DNA of 64,000 bases from Streptomyces sp. NBC_01707 (GTDB taxonomy: Bacteria; Actinomycetota; Actinomycetes; Streptomycetales; Streptomycetaceae): contig NZ_CP109190.1 of assembly GCF_041438805.1 (NCBI RefSeq), forward strand, positions 5,332,001 to 5,396,000, in the 5' to 3' direction. Below the pieces are notes generated by a model. That model made no database searches. It was not told the origin of the DNA and saw only the letters and a list, made by a program, of their open reading frames with translations. Both the position numbers and the translations under genes were made by a program. Numbering within the stretch: position 1 is the first letter of the stretch; each line of letters begins with the position of its first letter. Shown piece after piece: positions 8,461 to 16,390 of the stretch.

Positions 8461-8628
8461 GTGGCTACGGAGTCTCGCCCCGGGGCGTTGGGAGTCCGTT
8501 CTGATGACGTCGCACTCCGTCTTGAGCTCGACCGGTTCCCCTTTGCCATGGTGGCGACCGCGGAGGACTCGCTCATGGCCCTCCGCCCGCGCGCCGTGCC
8601 TTCGCCGCCCGACGAGGCTTCGGCCTGA
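8461..8628 (+). CDS. possible small protein, 55 aa
   Basis: A GTG at 8461 directly after GGAGGTGG opens a 56-codon frame ending at 8628. The translation includes [20 protein letters not shown] and looks protein-like, with no low-complexity composition. It lies 63 bases after the flavoprotein oxidase gene in the same direction. Homology is unknown. The ribosome-site spacing is tight, so this is a weak call; a remnant or chance frame is possible. Confidence 0.35.
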   Translation: MATESRPGALGVRSDDVALRLELDRFPFAMVATAEDSLMALRPRAVPSPPDEASA

Positions 8629-8699
8629 TCGCTGGTGAGGTCCGGCTCCCGCCGTGCGAGAGCCGGCACCCGCTCGGGCCTTTCAGGCGCCCGGCTTCC

Positions 8700-8724
8700 G
8701 CACCATCACACGTCGTGATGGTGC
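8700..8724. repeat. perfect inverted repeat (terminator or operator)
   Basis: GCACCATCAC (8700-8709) and GTGATGGTGC (8715-8724) form a perfect 10-bp stem with loop ACGTC. No T run follows. It could end transcription of the oxidase gene. Apart from this, the possible 55-aa frame and the tRNA terminator, I see nothing in 8398-8863. Confidence 0.5.
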
Positions 8725-8822
8725 TCCGTTACTTGCGTGGGGGTTGCCCGTTCGGAGCATCTCGGCGCCTGCAGGGGTACGACAACACTGCAACTGGGAC
8801 GGAAACCGGGCCGGAACGCAGT

Positions 8823-8854
8823 GAAGGGGCCGACCCAAACGGGTCGGCCCCTTC
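8823..8854. terminator. terminator after tRNA-Ser(CGA)
   Basis: GAAGGGGCCGACCC (8823-8836) and its perfect complement (8841-8854) with an AAAC loop form a 14-bp stem. It lies ten bases beyond the 3' end of the minus-strand tRNA gene. Confidence 0.85.
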
Positions 8855-8863
8855 ATCCATCTG

Positions 8864-8948
8864 CGGTAGCGGAGGGATTTGAACCCTCGGTGAGTTTCCC
8901 CACACTCGCTTTCGAGGCGAGCTCCTTCGGCCGCTCGGACACGCTACC
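8864..8948 (-). tRNA. tRNA-Ser(CGA)
   Basis: A class II tRNA of 85 nt with acceptor pairing GGTAGCG/CGCTACC and a T arm GAGGG-TTCAAAT-CCCTC. The anticodon stem CTCGC/GCGAG closes the loop CTCGAAA, giving anticodon CGA. The long variable arm (TGGGGAAACTCA region) fits serine. CCA is not encoded. Confidence 0.95.
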
Positions 8949-9037
8949 GAGAGAGAGCTTAGACCATCTCGGCCGTGGGTCGAAATCCGATTCTCCGTCG
9001 CGCGCGGAAGCCGGGCCGGAGGTGGGGCGCCGCAGCG

Positions 9038-9538
9038 TCAGCGGTCGCGGAAGAAGGCCGTCAGCTGGGCGGAACAGGCGTCCTCCAGGACTCCGTGGAT
9101 CACTTCGGGGCGGTGGTTGAGCCGCCGGTCCCGTACGACGTCCCAGAGCGAACCCGCCGCGCCCGCCTTCTCGTCCCGTGCCCCGTAGACCACACGGGCC
9201 ACCCGGGACTGCACGAGCGCGCCCGCGCACATCGTGCACGGCTCCAGGGTGACCACCAGCGTGCACCCGGAAAGCCGCCACTCGCCGAGCGCCGCGGCGG
9301 CCCGGCGCACAGCGAGGATCTCGGCGTGCGCGGTCGGATCACCGGTCGCCTCGCGTTCGTTGTGTCCCGTGGCGAGCAGGGCGCCACCCGGGCCGAGGAC
9401 GACGGCGCCGACCGGCACATCGCCGGCCCGCGCCGCCTGCGCGGCCTCGTCCAGGGCGCGGCGCATGGGCGCCCGCCACGGGTCCCGTACAGGGTCGTGC
9501 GGTTCTGACAGTCGGTGCGGGCCCGGTCGTTCGGTCAC
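9038..9538 (-). CDS. tadA: tRNA-specific adenosine deaminase TadA
   Basis: A 166-residue deaminase with His71-Ala-Glu73 (PTAHAEI) and Pro100-Cys101/Cys104 (EPCTMCAGA), the zinc site and proton shuttle of TadA. TadA converts A34 to inosine in the anticodon of tRNA-Arg(ACG). The A-loop (VPVGAVV) and the C-terminal RLNHRPEV segment also match the family. Start is the GTG at 9538; Met25 would give the more usual length, and the first 24 residues are not clearly conserved. The following upstream gene on the same strand encodes the tadA-associated protein, ten bases away, so the pair is probably one operon. Confidence 0.93.
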   Translation of the reverse strand: MTERPGPHRLSEPHDPVRDPWRAPMRRALDEAAQAARAGDVPVGAVVLGPGGALLATGHNEREATGDPTAHAEILAVRRAAAALGEWRLSGCTLVVTLEPCTMCAGALVQSRVARVVYGARDEKAGAAGSLWDVVRDRRLNHRPEVIHGVLEDACSAQLTAFFRDR

Positions 9539-9547
9539 CCGCGGACC

Positions 9548-10117
9548 CTAACGGACGGTTTCCAGGACCTCGGCCGCTCCCAGCGCGTCCGCGATCTCCA
9601 CCAGTGCGTCCGTCCGCAGCATCAGCAGCTCCTTCTCGGGGAGTCCGAGGTCGGCCAGGACCCCGGTGTCACCGAGCGGACCCGTCGGTACGGCGTCGGC
9701 GTCGAGCCCGTCGTCGTCGTTGTCGTCGAGGTCGGTGTCGTTGTCGTTGTCGGGGGTGTGGTCCGGTTCGCCGTCCTCCGTACCGTCGAGGCCGACGAGC
9801 TCTTCGAGGGCGGCAATCGAGTCCTCGGCCTCGGGTTCGCGGCCGAGCAGTTCATCGGTGAGCAGGATCTCCCCGTAGGAGGAGCGGGCGGCGGCGGACG
9901 CGTCCGAGATGTAGATACGGGGGTCCTCCTCACCGTCCACCCGGATGACGCCGAACCAGGCGTCCTCCTGCTCGATGAAGACGAGCACCGTGTCCTCGTC
10001 CACCGAGGCCTCACGGGCCAGATCCGTCAGATCGGACAGGGTCTCCACATCGTCGAGTTCCGTGTCGCTCGCTTCCCACCCGTCTTCGGTGCGCGCGAGC
10101 AGTGCGGCGAAGTACAC
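9548..10117 (-). CDS. tRNA adenosine deaminase-associated protein
   Basis: A 189-residue acidic protein beginning MYFAALLARTEDGWEASDTE from the GTG at 10117, which has GGGAGAG just upstream; an ATG at 10138 without a good ribosome site would add seven residues. The first 110 residues look folded (ARSSYGEILLTDELLG). Residues about 125-155 are an Asp/Asn-rich run encoded by GAC/AAC-type codons. The C-terminus (LPEKELLMLRTDALVEIADAL) is helical. The family is found only beside tadA in actinobacteria and is named for that; its activity is unknown. It ends ten bases before tadA. Confidence 0.8.
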   Translation of the reverse strand: MYFAALLARTEDGWEASDTELDDVETLSDLTDLAREASVDEDTVLVFIEQEDAWFGVIRVDGEEDPRIYISDASAAARSSYGEILLTDELLGREPEAEDSIAALEELVGLDGTEDGEPDHTPDNDNDTDLDDNDDDGLDADAVPTGPLGDTGVLADLGLPEKELLMLRTDALVEIADALGAAEVLETVR

Positions 10118-10304
10118 CGTGACTCTCCCACTGGTCATAGGGGTGTCGGTCCGGCGGGAGGAGAGTCGGTGATCCGGCTGTCCTGTGCCCCGCCCATCGG
10201 AATCGTGGCAGAAACAGAGCGTTCGCGAGAGGAGTTCGACCGTTGCGTCGTCCATGAGTTGTCGACAACACCGCTTCCAGGGGGCCGTCCGGCGGTCCCG
10301 GCGG

Positions 10305-10532
10305 CTACCAGCGGAAGGTCCGCATCCGCATGGCTTGGCGCATTCGGGCGGCCCTGGCCCGGCGTGGCTGGACCCGGTCGCGCAGTGCCTTCGCCTCATG
10401 AAGCTCACGCAGGAACTGGGCGCGGCGCCTGCGGCGCTCCTCGTCCGTCTCGGGCGCGTCCAGCGTGTCCCGGCGGCCGTGCGTGTCGTGCGGTTCCTGC
10501 TGGTCCCGCTCCTGCTGCTCCCCGTCGGGCAT
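10305..10532 (-). CDS. small conserved Arg-rich protein, 75 aa
   Basis: From the ATG at 10532 the protein reads MPDGEQQERDQQEPHDTHGR followed by a basic helical region (EERRRRRAQFLRELHEAKAL) and ends in an Arg/Met-rich tail. The long amphipathic helix could bind nucleic acid or ribosomes, but no motif proves it. It is divergent from upp, 103 bases away. I recall small conserved proteins of this kind next to upp in Streptomyces; no function is known to me. Confidence 0.55.
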   Translation of the reverse strand: MPDGEQQERDQQEPHDTHGRRDTLDAPETDEERRRRRAQFLRELHEAKALRDRVQPRRARAARMRQAMRMRTFRW

Positions 10533-10635
10533 CGGCGCATCACCCCAAGGCTGGGTCCGTATGCCCACACCTTCCCTCCGAACGGGCGATTGATGCCAGC
10601 GCACGGGTGCGGTTGGCCCGGCTACTGTTGAGCCC

Positions 10636-11271
10636 ATGCGGATCCACGTCGTCGACCACCCGCTGGTCGCGCACAAACTCACCACCCTGCGCGACAAGCG
10701 CACCGACTCCCCGACCTTCCGGCGGCTCGCCGACGAGCTGGTCACCCTGCTCGCCTACGAGGCCACCCGGGACGTGCGCACCGAGCAGGTCGACATCGAG
10801 ACCCCGGTGACGCCGACCACCGGCGTGAAGCTGTCGCACCCGCGGCCCCTGGTCGTGCCGATCCTGCGGGCCGGTCTGGGCATGCTCGACGGCATGGTGC
10901 GGCTGCTGCCGACCGCCGAGGTCGGCTTCCTGGGCATGATCCGCAATGAGGAGACGCTCCAGGCGGAGACGTACGCCACGCGGATGCCGGAAGACCTCTC
11001 GGGCCGCCAGGTGTACGTCCTGGACCCCATGCTCGCCACCGGCGGCACGCTGGTCGCGGCCATCCAGGAGCTGATCAAGCGCGGTGCGGACGATGTCACC
11101 GCCGTCGTGCTGCTCGCGGCGCCCGAGGGCGTCGAGGTCATGGAGCGCGAACTGGCCGGTACACCGGTCACCGTGGTCACCGCCTCGGTCGACGAGCGGC
11201 TCAACGAGAACGGCTACATCGTGCCGGGGCTCGGCGACGCGGGCGACCGGATGTACGGCACCGTCGACTAG
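10636..11271 (+). CDS. upp: uracil phosphoribosyltransferase
   Basis: A 211-residue enzyme of standard length that makes UMP from uracil and PRPP in pyrimidine salvage. The PRPP-binding loop is [20 protein letters not shown] (about residues 124-143). The N-terminus [20 protein letters not shown] and the uracil-binding C-terminal [20 protein letters not shown] are canonical. The ATG at 10636 has no strong ribosome site but matches the family start. It is separated from its neighbours and probably monocistronic. Confidence 0.97.
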   Translation: MRIHVVDHPLVAHKLTTLRDKRTDSPTFRRLADELVTLLAYEATRDVRTEQVDIETPVTPTTGVKLSHPRPLVVPILRAGLGMLDGMVRLLPTAEVGFLGMIRNEETLQAETYATRMPEDLSGRQVYVLDPMLATGGTLVAAIQELIKRGADDVTAVVLLAAPEGVEVMERELAGTPVTVVTASVDERLNENGYIVPGLGDAGDRMYGTVD

Positions 11272-11332
11272 AGGCTGTCCGGCCCGACGGTTCCGAAGAA
11301 GGCTCTCGGCCCTCGCATCCTGTACTGCGGTG

Positions 11333-11950
11333 TCACCCGCAGGAGGGTGCGGGGGCCGGCTTGTTCAGTGCGGCAAGGGCCGCAGCGGCGGCCTTCGGGG
11401 TGTTCAGCTTCTTGAACGCCGTACCGAGGATCAGATCGACATCCGCCGTCTTGCGGGTGTCGGTCTTCGGCGTGGCGCCCATCAGCTGCGTACCGAGGAC
11501 CGGGAACGTGCCGCTCGTGGCCGTCGGGGCGCCCAGCAGGACGCCGGGACCGGGGACCTTCTTGTCGTAGGCGGCAGAGGCGTTGCCCACCTTGCCGATG
11601 CGGAAGCCGCGCTTCTTCAGCTCGTCGGCCGCGGCCTTCGCGAGCCCGCCGCGCGGTGTCGCGTTGTAGACGTTGACCGTGATCCTCGCCGGCTTCGGGA
11701 GCGCCTTCGCGGGCGCCGACGGCTTGACGGAGGGGCAGTCGGCCTTGCGGTCGGCGGCGCTGGCCGTCCTGTCGCCGGTGAAGACGTCGATGAGCTGCAG
11801 CGTCCCCCATCCGGCCAGCCCGAGGGTCACCACGGAGGCGAGGGACACGAGGACCAGTCTGCGGCGGTGCCGGGGACGCCGCATGCGCGGATATTTGTCG
11901 CCCGTGATGCGGTACTTTCCGCCCAGGCCGGGGGGAGTGAGCATGCTCAT
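11333..11950 (-). CDS. membrane-anchored LytR C-terminal domain protein
   Basis: A 205-residue protein. A basic cytoplasmic N-terminus (RMRRPRHRRR) precedes one membrane helix (about 32-52), placing the rest outside the cell. Residues about 88-195 match the LytR_C domain: ITVNVYNATPRGGLAKAAAD, KKRGFRIGKVGNAS, and the final DVDLILGTAFKKL. This domain occurs alone or after LytR-CpsA-Psr phosphotransferase domains involved in attaching glycopolymers to peptidoglycan; here the catalytic LCP domain is absent. ATG at 11950 is chosen, with Met3 an alternative; neither has a strong ribosome site. Confidence 0.85.
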   Translation of the reverse strand: MSMLTPPGLGGKYRITGDKYPRMRRPRHRRRLVLVSLASVVTLGLAGWGTLQLIDVFTGDRTASAADRKADCPSVKPSAPAKALPKPARITVNVYNATPRGGLAKAAADELKKRGFRIGKVGNASAAYDKKVPGPGVLLGAPTATSGTFPVLGTQLMGATPKTDTRKTADVDLILGTAFKKLNTPKAAAAALAALNKPAPAPSCG

Positions 11951-12054
11951 GGGCGCAGCGTAGTGCGACCCGGTGAAGATGCGTACTAAATGATCAACCG
12001 ATGGCACCCGTCCGTGTGCGAATGCACCCGAAAGCACCCGATGGGTGCCGTTCG

Positions 12055-12351
12055 TCAGCCGAGTTCGAGGACCCGGGCGTGCAGCACCTGGCGTTGCTGG
12101 AGCGCCGCGCGGACCGCGCGGTGGAGCCCGTCCTCCAGATAGAGGTCGCCCTGCCACTTCACGACATGGGCGAACAGGTCGCCGTAGAACGTGGAGTCCT
12201 CGGCGAGGAGGGTTTCGAGGTCCAGCTGACCCTTGGTCGTCACCAGCTGGTCGAGGCGGACCGGGCGCGGCGCGACATCCGCCCACTGCCGGGTGCTTTC
12301 CCGGCCGTGGTCGGGATAAGGCCGCCCATTTCCGATGCGCTTGAAGATCAC
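12055..12351 (-). CDS. conserved 98-aa protein, sometimes labelled VapB-like
   Basis: The protein starts MIFKRIGNGRPYPDHGREST and continues RQWADVAPRPVRLDQLVTTK, with an aromatic middle (STFYGDLFAHVVKWQGDLYL) and a basic helical C-terminus. I recognise it as a widespread actinobacterial protein that automatic pipelines have sometimes named a VapB-family antitoxin. There is no PIN-domain toxin gene next to it and no obvious ribbon-helix-helix or AbrB motif, so a toxin-antitoxin role is not supported here. It is upstream of, and divergent from, the HerA-like ATPase gene. Confidence 0.75.
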   Translation of the reverse strand: MIFKRIGNGRPYPDHGRESTRQWADVAPRPVRLDQLVTTKGQLDLETLLAEDSTFYGDLFAHVVKWQGDLYLEDGLHRAVRAALQQRQVLHARVLELG

Positions 12352-12454
12352 ACGGAAAGCCTACCGGCCAAGAGGCTCCGGGCGCAGCTATGGAGCGGTA
12401 CTGCGATGCTGGCCAGAGCGTCATAAATGCAGACATTCCGGAATAGAGGCCGTG

Positions 12455-14086
12455 ATGAGTGGCAGCGACAGCACGGGCGGGAGCGCGGAATCGGGCATCG
12501 GGGACGGCGCTGGAGCGGGCCCGGGGGAGGACGTCGGAGTGCTGCCGCAGCAGGCCCGGGCGATCGCGGACGGGTACGCCGTCGACGGTGCGGCCCTCGA
12601 CCTGGGTGCGCTGCTCTGGGACGGTGCATGCCTGCCTGCTGCGCAGATCCGGATCCCGCTGGCGATGCTCAACCGGCACGGACTCGTCGCCGGCGCCACC
12701 GGCACCGGCAAGACCAAGACCCTCCAGCTCATCGCCGAGCAGCTGTCGGCCAACGGCGTGCCGGTCTTTCTCGCCGACATCAAGGGCGACGTGTCCGGCA
12801 TCGCCGCTCCGGGCGTGCCGGGCGGCAAGGTTGCCGAGCGGGCCGGGCAGGTCGGGCAGCAGTGGGAGGCCAAGGGCTTCCCGTGCGAGTTCTACGCGCT
12901 CGGCGGCATCGGCCCCGGCATTCCGCTGCGGGCGACGGTCACCGACTTCGGTCCCGTACTGCTTTCCAAGGTGCTCCAGCTGAACCGCACGCAGGAGCAG
13001 TCGCTCGGCCTCATCTTCCACTACGCCGACGCCAAGGGCCTGGAACTGGTGGATCTGAAGGATCTGCGGGCCGTCGTCGCGTTTCTCGTCTCGGACACCG
13101 GCAAGCCCGAACTGAAGGGGATCGGCGGGCTCTCCACGGCCACCGCCGGGGTGATTCTGCGGTCGCTCACCGCCTTCGAGCAGCAGGGGGCGAGCGACTT
13201 CTTCGGCGAGCCGGAGTTCGAGACGGCGGAGTTCCTGCGGCAGGCGCCGGACGGCCGGGGGCTGGTCTCCGTACTGGAACTGGCGTCCGTACAGGACAAG
13301 CCGGAGCTCTTCTCGACGTTCCTGATGTGGCTGCTCGCGGATCTCTTCCACGATCTGCCGGAGGTCGGCGACCTCGAGCGGCCCAAGCTGGTGTTCTTCT
13401 TCGACGAGGCGCATCTGCTCTTCAACGGGGCGTCGAAGGCGTTCCTGGACTCGATCACGCAGACCGTGCGGCTGATCCGTTCCAAGGGAGTGGGCATCTT
13501 CTTCGTCACGCAGACTCCGCGCGATGTGCCGGGGGATGTGCTGGCGCAGCTCGGCAACCGGGTGCAGCACGCGCTGCGGGCGTTCACCCCGGACGACGCG
13601 AAGGCGCTGCGGGCGACGGTGAAGACGTTCCCGAACTCGTCGTACGACCTGGAGGAGTTGCTGACCGGGCTGGGCATCGGCGAAGCGGTGATCACCGTGC
13701 TGAGCGAGCGGGGCGCGCCGACGCCGGTCGCCGCGACCCGGCTGCGGTCGCCGCAGTCGCTGATGGGTCCGCTCGGCGCGGCGGAACTGGACGCGGCGGT
13801 GAAGGGATCGCCGCTGTACGGGAGTTACGCACAGCCGGTGGACCGGGAGTCGGCGTACGAGAAGCTCACCGCCGAGCACGAGGCGGAGCAGCGGGCCGTG
13901 GCGGAGGCCGCGGGCCGGCCGGCGAAGGAGCCGGCGAAGAGGTCCGGGCGGCCGGAGGACGACGCCTCGCTGGTGGAACAGGTGGTGGGGAGTGGGGTGT
14001 TCCGGTCGCTGGCGCGGTCGGTCGGGACGCAGCTGGGGCGGGAGATCTCGCGTTCGCTCTTCGGTACGGCGCGCCGCAGGAGGTAG
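12455..14086 (+). CDS. HerA-like / DUF853 ATPase
   Basis: A 543-residue P-loop ATPase. Walker A is GATGTGKTKT (about residues 77-86) and Walker B KLVFFFDEAHLLF (about 311-323), both typical of the HerA/FtsK superfamily branch called DUF853. The later segment RSKGVGIFFVTQTPRDVPGD contains the sensor region, and the C-terminal 60 residues are charged and Ala/Glu/Lys-rich. Family members are hexameric DNA-associated ATPases of unclear purpose. The ATG at 12455 follows AGAGG; upstream codons are not conserved-looking. It is convergent with the HhH-GPD gene across a shared terminator. Confidence 0.88.
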   Translation: MSGSDSTGGSAESGIGDGAGAGPGEDVGVLPQQARAIADGYAVDGAALDLGALLWDGACLPAAQIRIPLAMLNRHGLVAGATGTGKTKTLQLIAEQLSANGVPVFLADIKGDVSGIAAPGVPGGKVAERAGQVGQQWEAKGFPCEFYALGGIGPGIPLRATVTDFGPVLLSKVLQLNRTQEQSLGLIFHYADAKGLELVDLKDLRAVVAFLVSDTGKPELKGIGGLSTATAGVILRSLTAFEQQGASDFFGEPEFETAEFLRQAPDGRGLVSVLELASVQDKPELFSTFLMWLLADLFHDLPEVGDLERPKLVFFFDEAHLLFNGASKAFLDSITQTVRLIRSKGVGIFFVTQTPRDVPGDVLAQLGNRVQHALRAFTPDDAKALRATVKTFPNSSYDLEELLTGLGIGEAVITVLSERGAPTPVAATRLRSPQSLMGPLGAAELDAAVKGSPLYGSYAQPVDRESAYEKLTAEHEAEQRAVAEAAGRPAKEPAKRSGRPEDDASLVEQVVGSGVFRSLARSVGTQLGREISRSLFGTARRRR

Positions 14087-14092
14087 CGGAGG

Positions 14093-14127
14093 AGGTGGGG
14101 GTGGGAGCCGGCCGGCGGCCCCCACCT
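14093..14127. terminator. bidirectional terminator between HerA-like and HhH-GPD genes
   Basis: AGGTGGGGG (14093-14101) pairs with CCCCCACCT (14119-14127). The 17-base loop itself contains GCCGGC. It sits between two converging genes. Confidence 0.6.
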
Positions 14128-14165
14128 GAGAGCAGCCGGCACGGCGGCCGGGCGCCGCTGCGGCC

Positions 14166-14780
14166 TCACCTCTTCTTTGCTGCCGCCGCCTTCGCCGCCG
14201 CCTTCGCCTCCTGTTTCTGCGCGCGGACCTTGGCGAGCGAGTCGGGGCCGGTGATGTCGGCGACCGAGCGGTGCGACCCGGCCTCCCCGTAGGGCCCCGC
14301 CGCGGCCCGCCAGCCGGTCGGCCGGACATCCAGTTGCTTGCCGAGCAGCGCCAGGAAGATCTGCGCCTTCTGGTCACCGAACCCGGGCAGCGCCTTCAGC
14401 CGTTTCAGCAGCTCGGCGCCGGTCCCGGCGTCGCTCCAGACCGCGCTCGCGTCACCGTCGTACTCCGCGACCAGGAACTGGCACAGTTGCTGTACCCGTT
14501 TGGCCATGGATCCGGGATAGCGATGCAGAGCGGGTTTGGCGCTGAAGAGCTCGGTGAACGCCTCGGGGTCGTAGGCGGCGATCTCATGGGCGTCCAGGTC
14601 GTCGGATCCCATCCGCTGGGCCAGGGTGAACGGGCCGGAGAAGGCCCACTCCATCGGGACCTGCTGGTCCAGCAGCATGCCGATCATGGCCGCGAGCGGG
14701 CTGCGGCCGAGAAGCTCGTCCGCCTCCGGCTGTTGAGCGATCCGCAAAGTGATGGCCTTGCTCCTGTTGCTCTCTGTCAT
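14166..14780 (-). CDS. HhH-GPD-type base-excision DNA repair protein
   Basis: A 204-residue protein beginning MTESNRSKAITLRIAQQPEA. PLAAMIGMLLDQQVPMEWAF corresponds to the first helices of the DNA glycosylase fold. LKALPGFGDQKAQIFLALLG (about 134-153) is the helix-hairpin-helix with its Gly turn, followed by an acidic/Trp segment. The end is an Ala/Lys-rich tail (AKAAAKAAAAKKR). HhH-GPD enzymes remove damaged bases, but the substrate and the catalytic residue are not evident, and the iron-sulfur cluster Cys set of EndoIII is absent. The start has GAAGG before the ATG at 14780. Confidence 0.85.
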   Translation of the reverse strand: MTESNRSKAITLRIAQQPEADELLGRSPLAAMIGMLLDQQVPMEWAFSGPFTLAQRMGSDDLDAHEIAAYDPEAFTELFSAKPALHRYPGSMAKRVQQLCQFLVAEYDGDASAVWSDAGTGAELLKRLKALPGFGDQKAQIFLALLGKQLDVRPTGWRAAAGPYGEAGSHRSVADITGPDSLAKVRAQKQEAKAAAKAAAAKKR

Positions 14781-14928
14781 GCCTTCGATCATCGCGACAG
14801 CGGCGGGCGACGGCGAGTCCAGGTGCCGCCGAACGGTCGGGCGTCCGGCGGGCCGTGACGCCGGGAATCGCCGCTGCGGCAGGCACTGACGGCCGCCGAG
14901 GCCGTCCGAGCACTCGCGGCGACCTGGA

Positions 14929-15948
14929 TCAGACGGACGGTTGCCAGCCGAGAGCCGGGGCGAGCTCGGTGGCGATGTCGGTGAGGATCTGGACGTAGTC
15001 GTCGTGGTCGAAGGTGAAGGGCAGTGCGAACGCGACCTCGTCGACCTCCCGGAACGCGGCGTGCGCATGGAGCCGTTCAGCGATCTCGGCGGAACTGCCG
15101 ACGAGGTCGGGCGCGAACATCATGCGGGCCGGCCCCTGCGGAGCGGTGGTGCGAGGCATCCGCTCGCGGGCGTATGCCTCGTACTTGGCGCGCTGCTGCG
15201 CCGAGGCGGTGTCGGTGGGGATGACGACCAGCCCGTGGGAGACACGGGCACGCTCGCCATCGGGGTGACGGGCGCGGAAGGCCCGGATGTGCGAGAGCTG
15301 GATCTCGGCGAAGTCCTCCGACTCCTCCGCTTTCACGACGCTGCTGGTCAGGAAGTTCATGCCCTGCTCACCGGCCCAGCGCGCCGACCGCAGGCTGCCG
15401 CCGCCGTACCACATACGGCCGGCCAGGCCGGGTGAGTGCGGCTGGACGAGGTCGGAGTACGCCTCGAAACCCTCCGTACCGCTGAAGTCGGTGGCCGGCT
15501 CGCCGCGTACGAATGCCAGGAGCCGTCGCACACGTTCGTAACCGAAGTCCTCGGCATCGGCGGTGTCGGGGTACAGCGCGTGCTTCACCCGCTCGTACTG
15601 CATCGGTGGGCCGACGCTGACCCCCGGATTGAGGCGGCCCCCCGACAGGATGTCGACGGTCGCCAGGTCCTCGGCCAGCCGCAGCGGATTCTCCCAGCCC
15701 AGCGGGGTGACCGCGGTGCCCAGCTGGATGCGGCTGGTGCGCTGGGAGGCCGCCGCCAGAACGACGACCGGGGAGGAGATGCCGTACTGCAGATGCCGAT
15801 GACGCACCCACGCGCTGTCGAAGCCCAGTCGCTCGCCCAGCTCGATGATCGAGAGGGTCGCCTCGTGGCCCCTGCGCGGATCGGTCCCGTCGAACAGCCC
15901 GATGGTCAGAAAGCCCAGCTTCCGCAGTGGCTTCGAGGTCGGCGGCAC
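14929..15948 (-). CDS. luciferase-like FMN-dependent monooxygenase
   Basis: A 339-residue bacterial-luciferase-fold enzyme. LGFLTIGLFDGTDPRRGHEA near the start, LGFDSAWVRHRHLQYG, IQLGTAVTPLGWENPLRLAE and VDILSGGRLNPGVSVGPP follow the TIM-barrel pattern of this family, which uses reduced FMN and oxygen. FDHDDYVQILTDIATELAPA at the C-terminus is also typical. The GTG at 15948 is chosen because GGAGGA lies just before it; the frame is open for 58 more codons without luciferase-like sequence. Substrate unknown. It is followed upstream by a terminator-like hairpin at 16018-16044. Confidence 0.88.
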   Translation of the reverse strand: MPPTSKPLRKLGFLTIGLFDGTDPRRGHEATLSIIELGERLGFDSAWVRHRHLQYGISSPVVVLAAASQRTSRIQLGTAVTPLGWENPLRLAEDLATVDILSGGRLNPGVSVGPPMQYERVKHALYPDTADAEDFGYERVRRLLAFVRGEPATDFSGTEGFEAYSDLVQPHSPGLAGRMWYGGGSLRSARWAGEQGMNFLTSSVVKAEESEDFAEIQLSHIRAFRARHPDGERARVSHGLVVIPTDTASAQQRAKYEAYARERMPRTTAPQGPARMMFAPDLVGSSAEIAERLHAHAAFREVDEVAFALPFTFDHDDYVQILTDIATELAPALGWQPSV

Positions 15949-16017
15949 AGCATTCCTCCATCGCTCACGGCAGGTACTGCCGTACACCGGCGTTGCCCCG
16001 ATTGTCGCCGATGGCGA

Positions 16018-16044
16018 AAGGGCCCCACCGCGAGCGGGGCCCTT
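16018..16044. terminator. hairpin, terminator-like
   Basis: AAGGGCCCC (16018-16026) and GGGGCCCTT (16036-16044) form a perfect 9-bp stem with loop ACCGCGAGC. Its sequence closely resembles the hairpins beside both copies of the att repeat (19688 and 35580), though the flanking bases differ. It lies 70 bp upstream of the luciferase-like gene, where no gene on either strand obviously ends. Confidence 0.5.
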
Positions 16045-16390
16045 CGTAAGGCGTCGGATCCGTGAGGTGGTCCGGACGAGTCGGCCCACCGACGGGTACG
16101 GCCCCGCACGCGCGCCGGTCATCGCCCATTGGGAGGCGGCGCGTGCTCATTCGGGCGCATCACCTCCAGGTTCCCCCGCTGACCGGCGGCGATGCCGTTC
16201 ATAGACCGTTCCCACGGCCCGAATCGCTCCGGCAGACCTCCGGATGAGAGCTGGCTTCGCCCTCAAGGCGGGATGCGGGGGGCCAAGTCCGGCATGAGGA
16301 TCGGTGTACGAGTGACGGTTCAGACGTCTCTGCCTGCTGTGGCCTGGACCGCCGCCCGACAGGCCGTATATGGGGTTCTGGGAGGTGCGT

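Noticed and set aside
12055..12351. VapB-type antitoxin of a toxin-antitoxin pair
   Set aside because: No PIN-domain or other toxin gene is adjacent, and no ribbon-helix-helix or AbrB motif is visible in the protein.
16018..16044. Far-left att relic of the older element
   Set aside because: Only the terminator hairpin resembles the att repeat; no tRNA-Ser 3' sequence follows, and such hairpins are common in Streptomyces.
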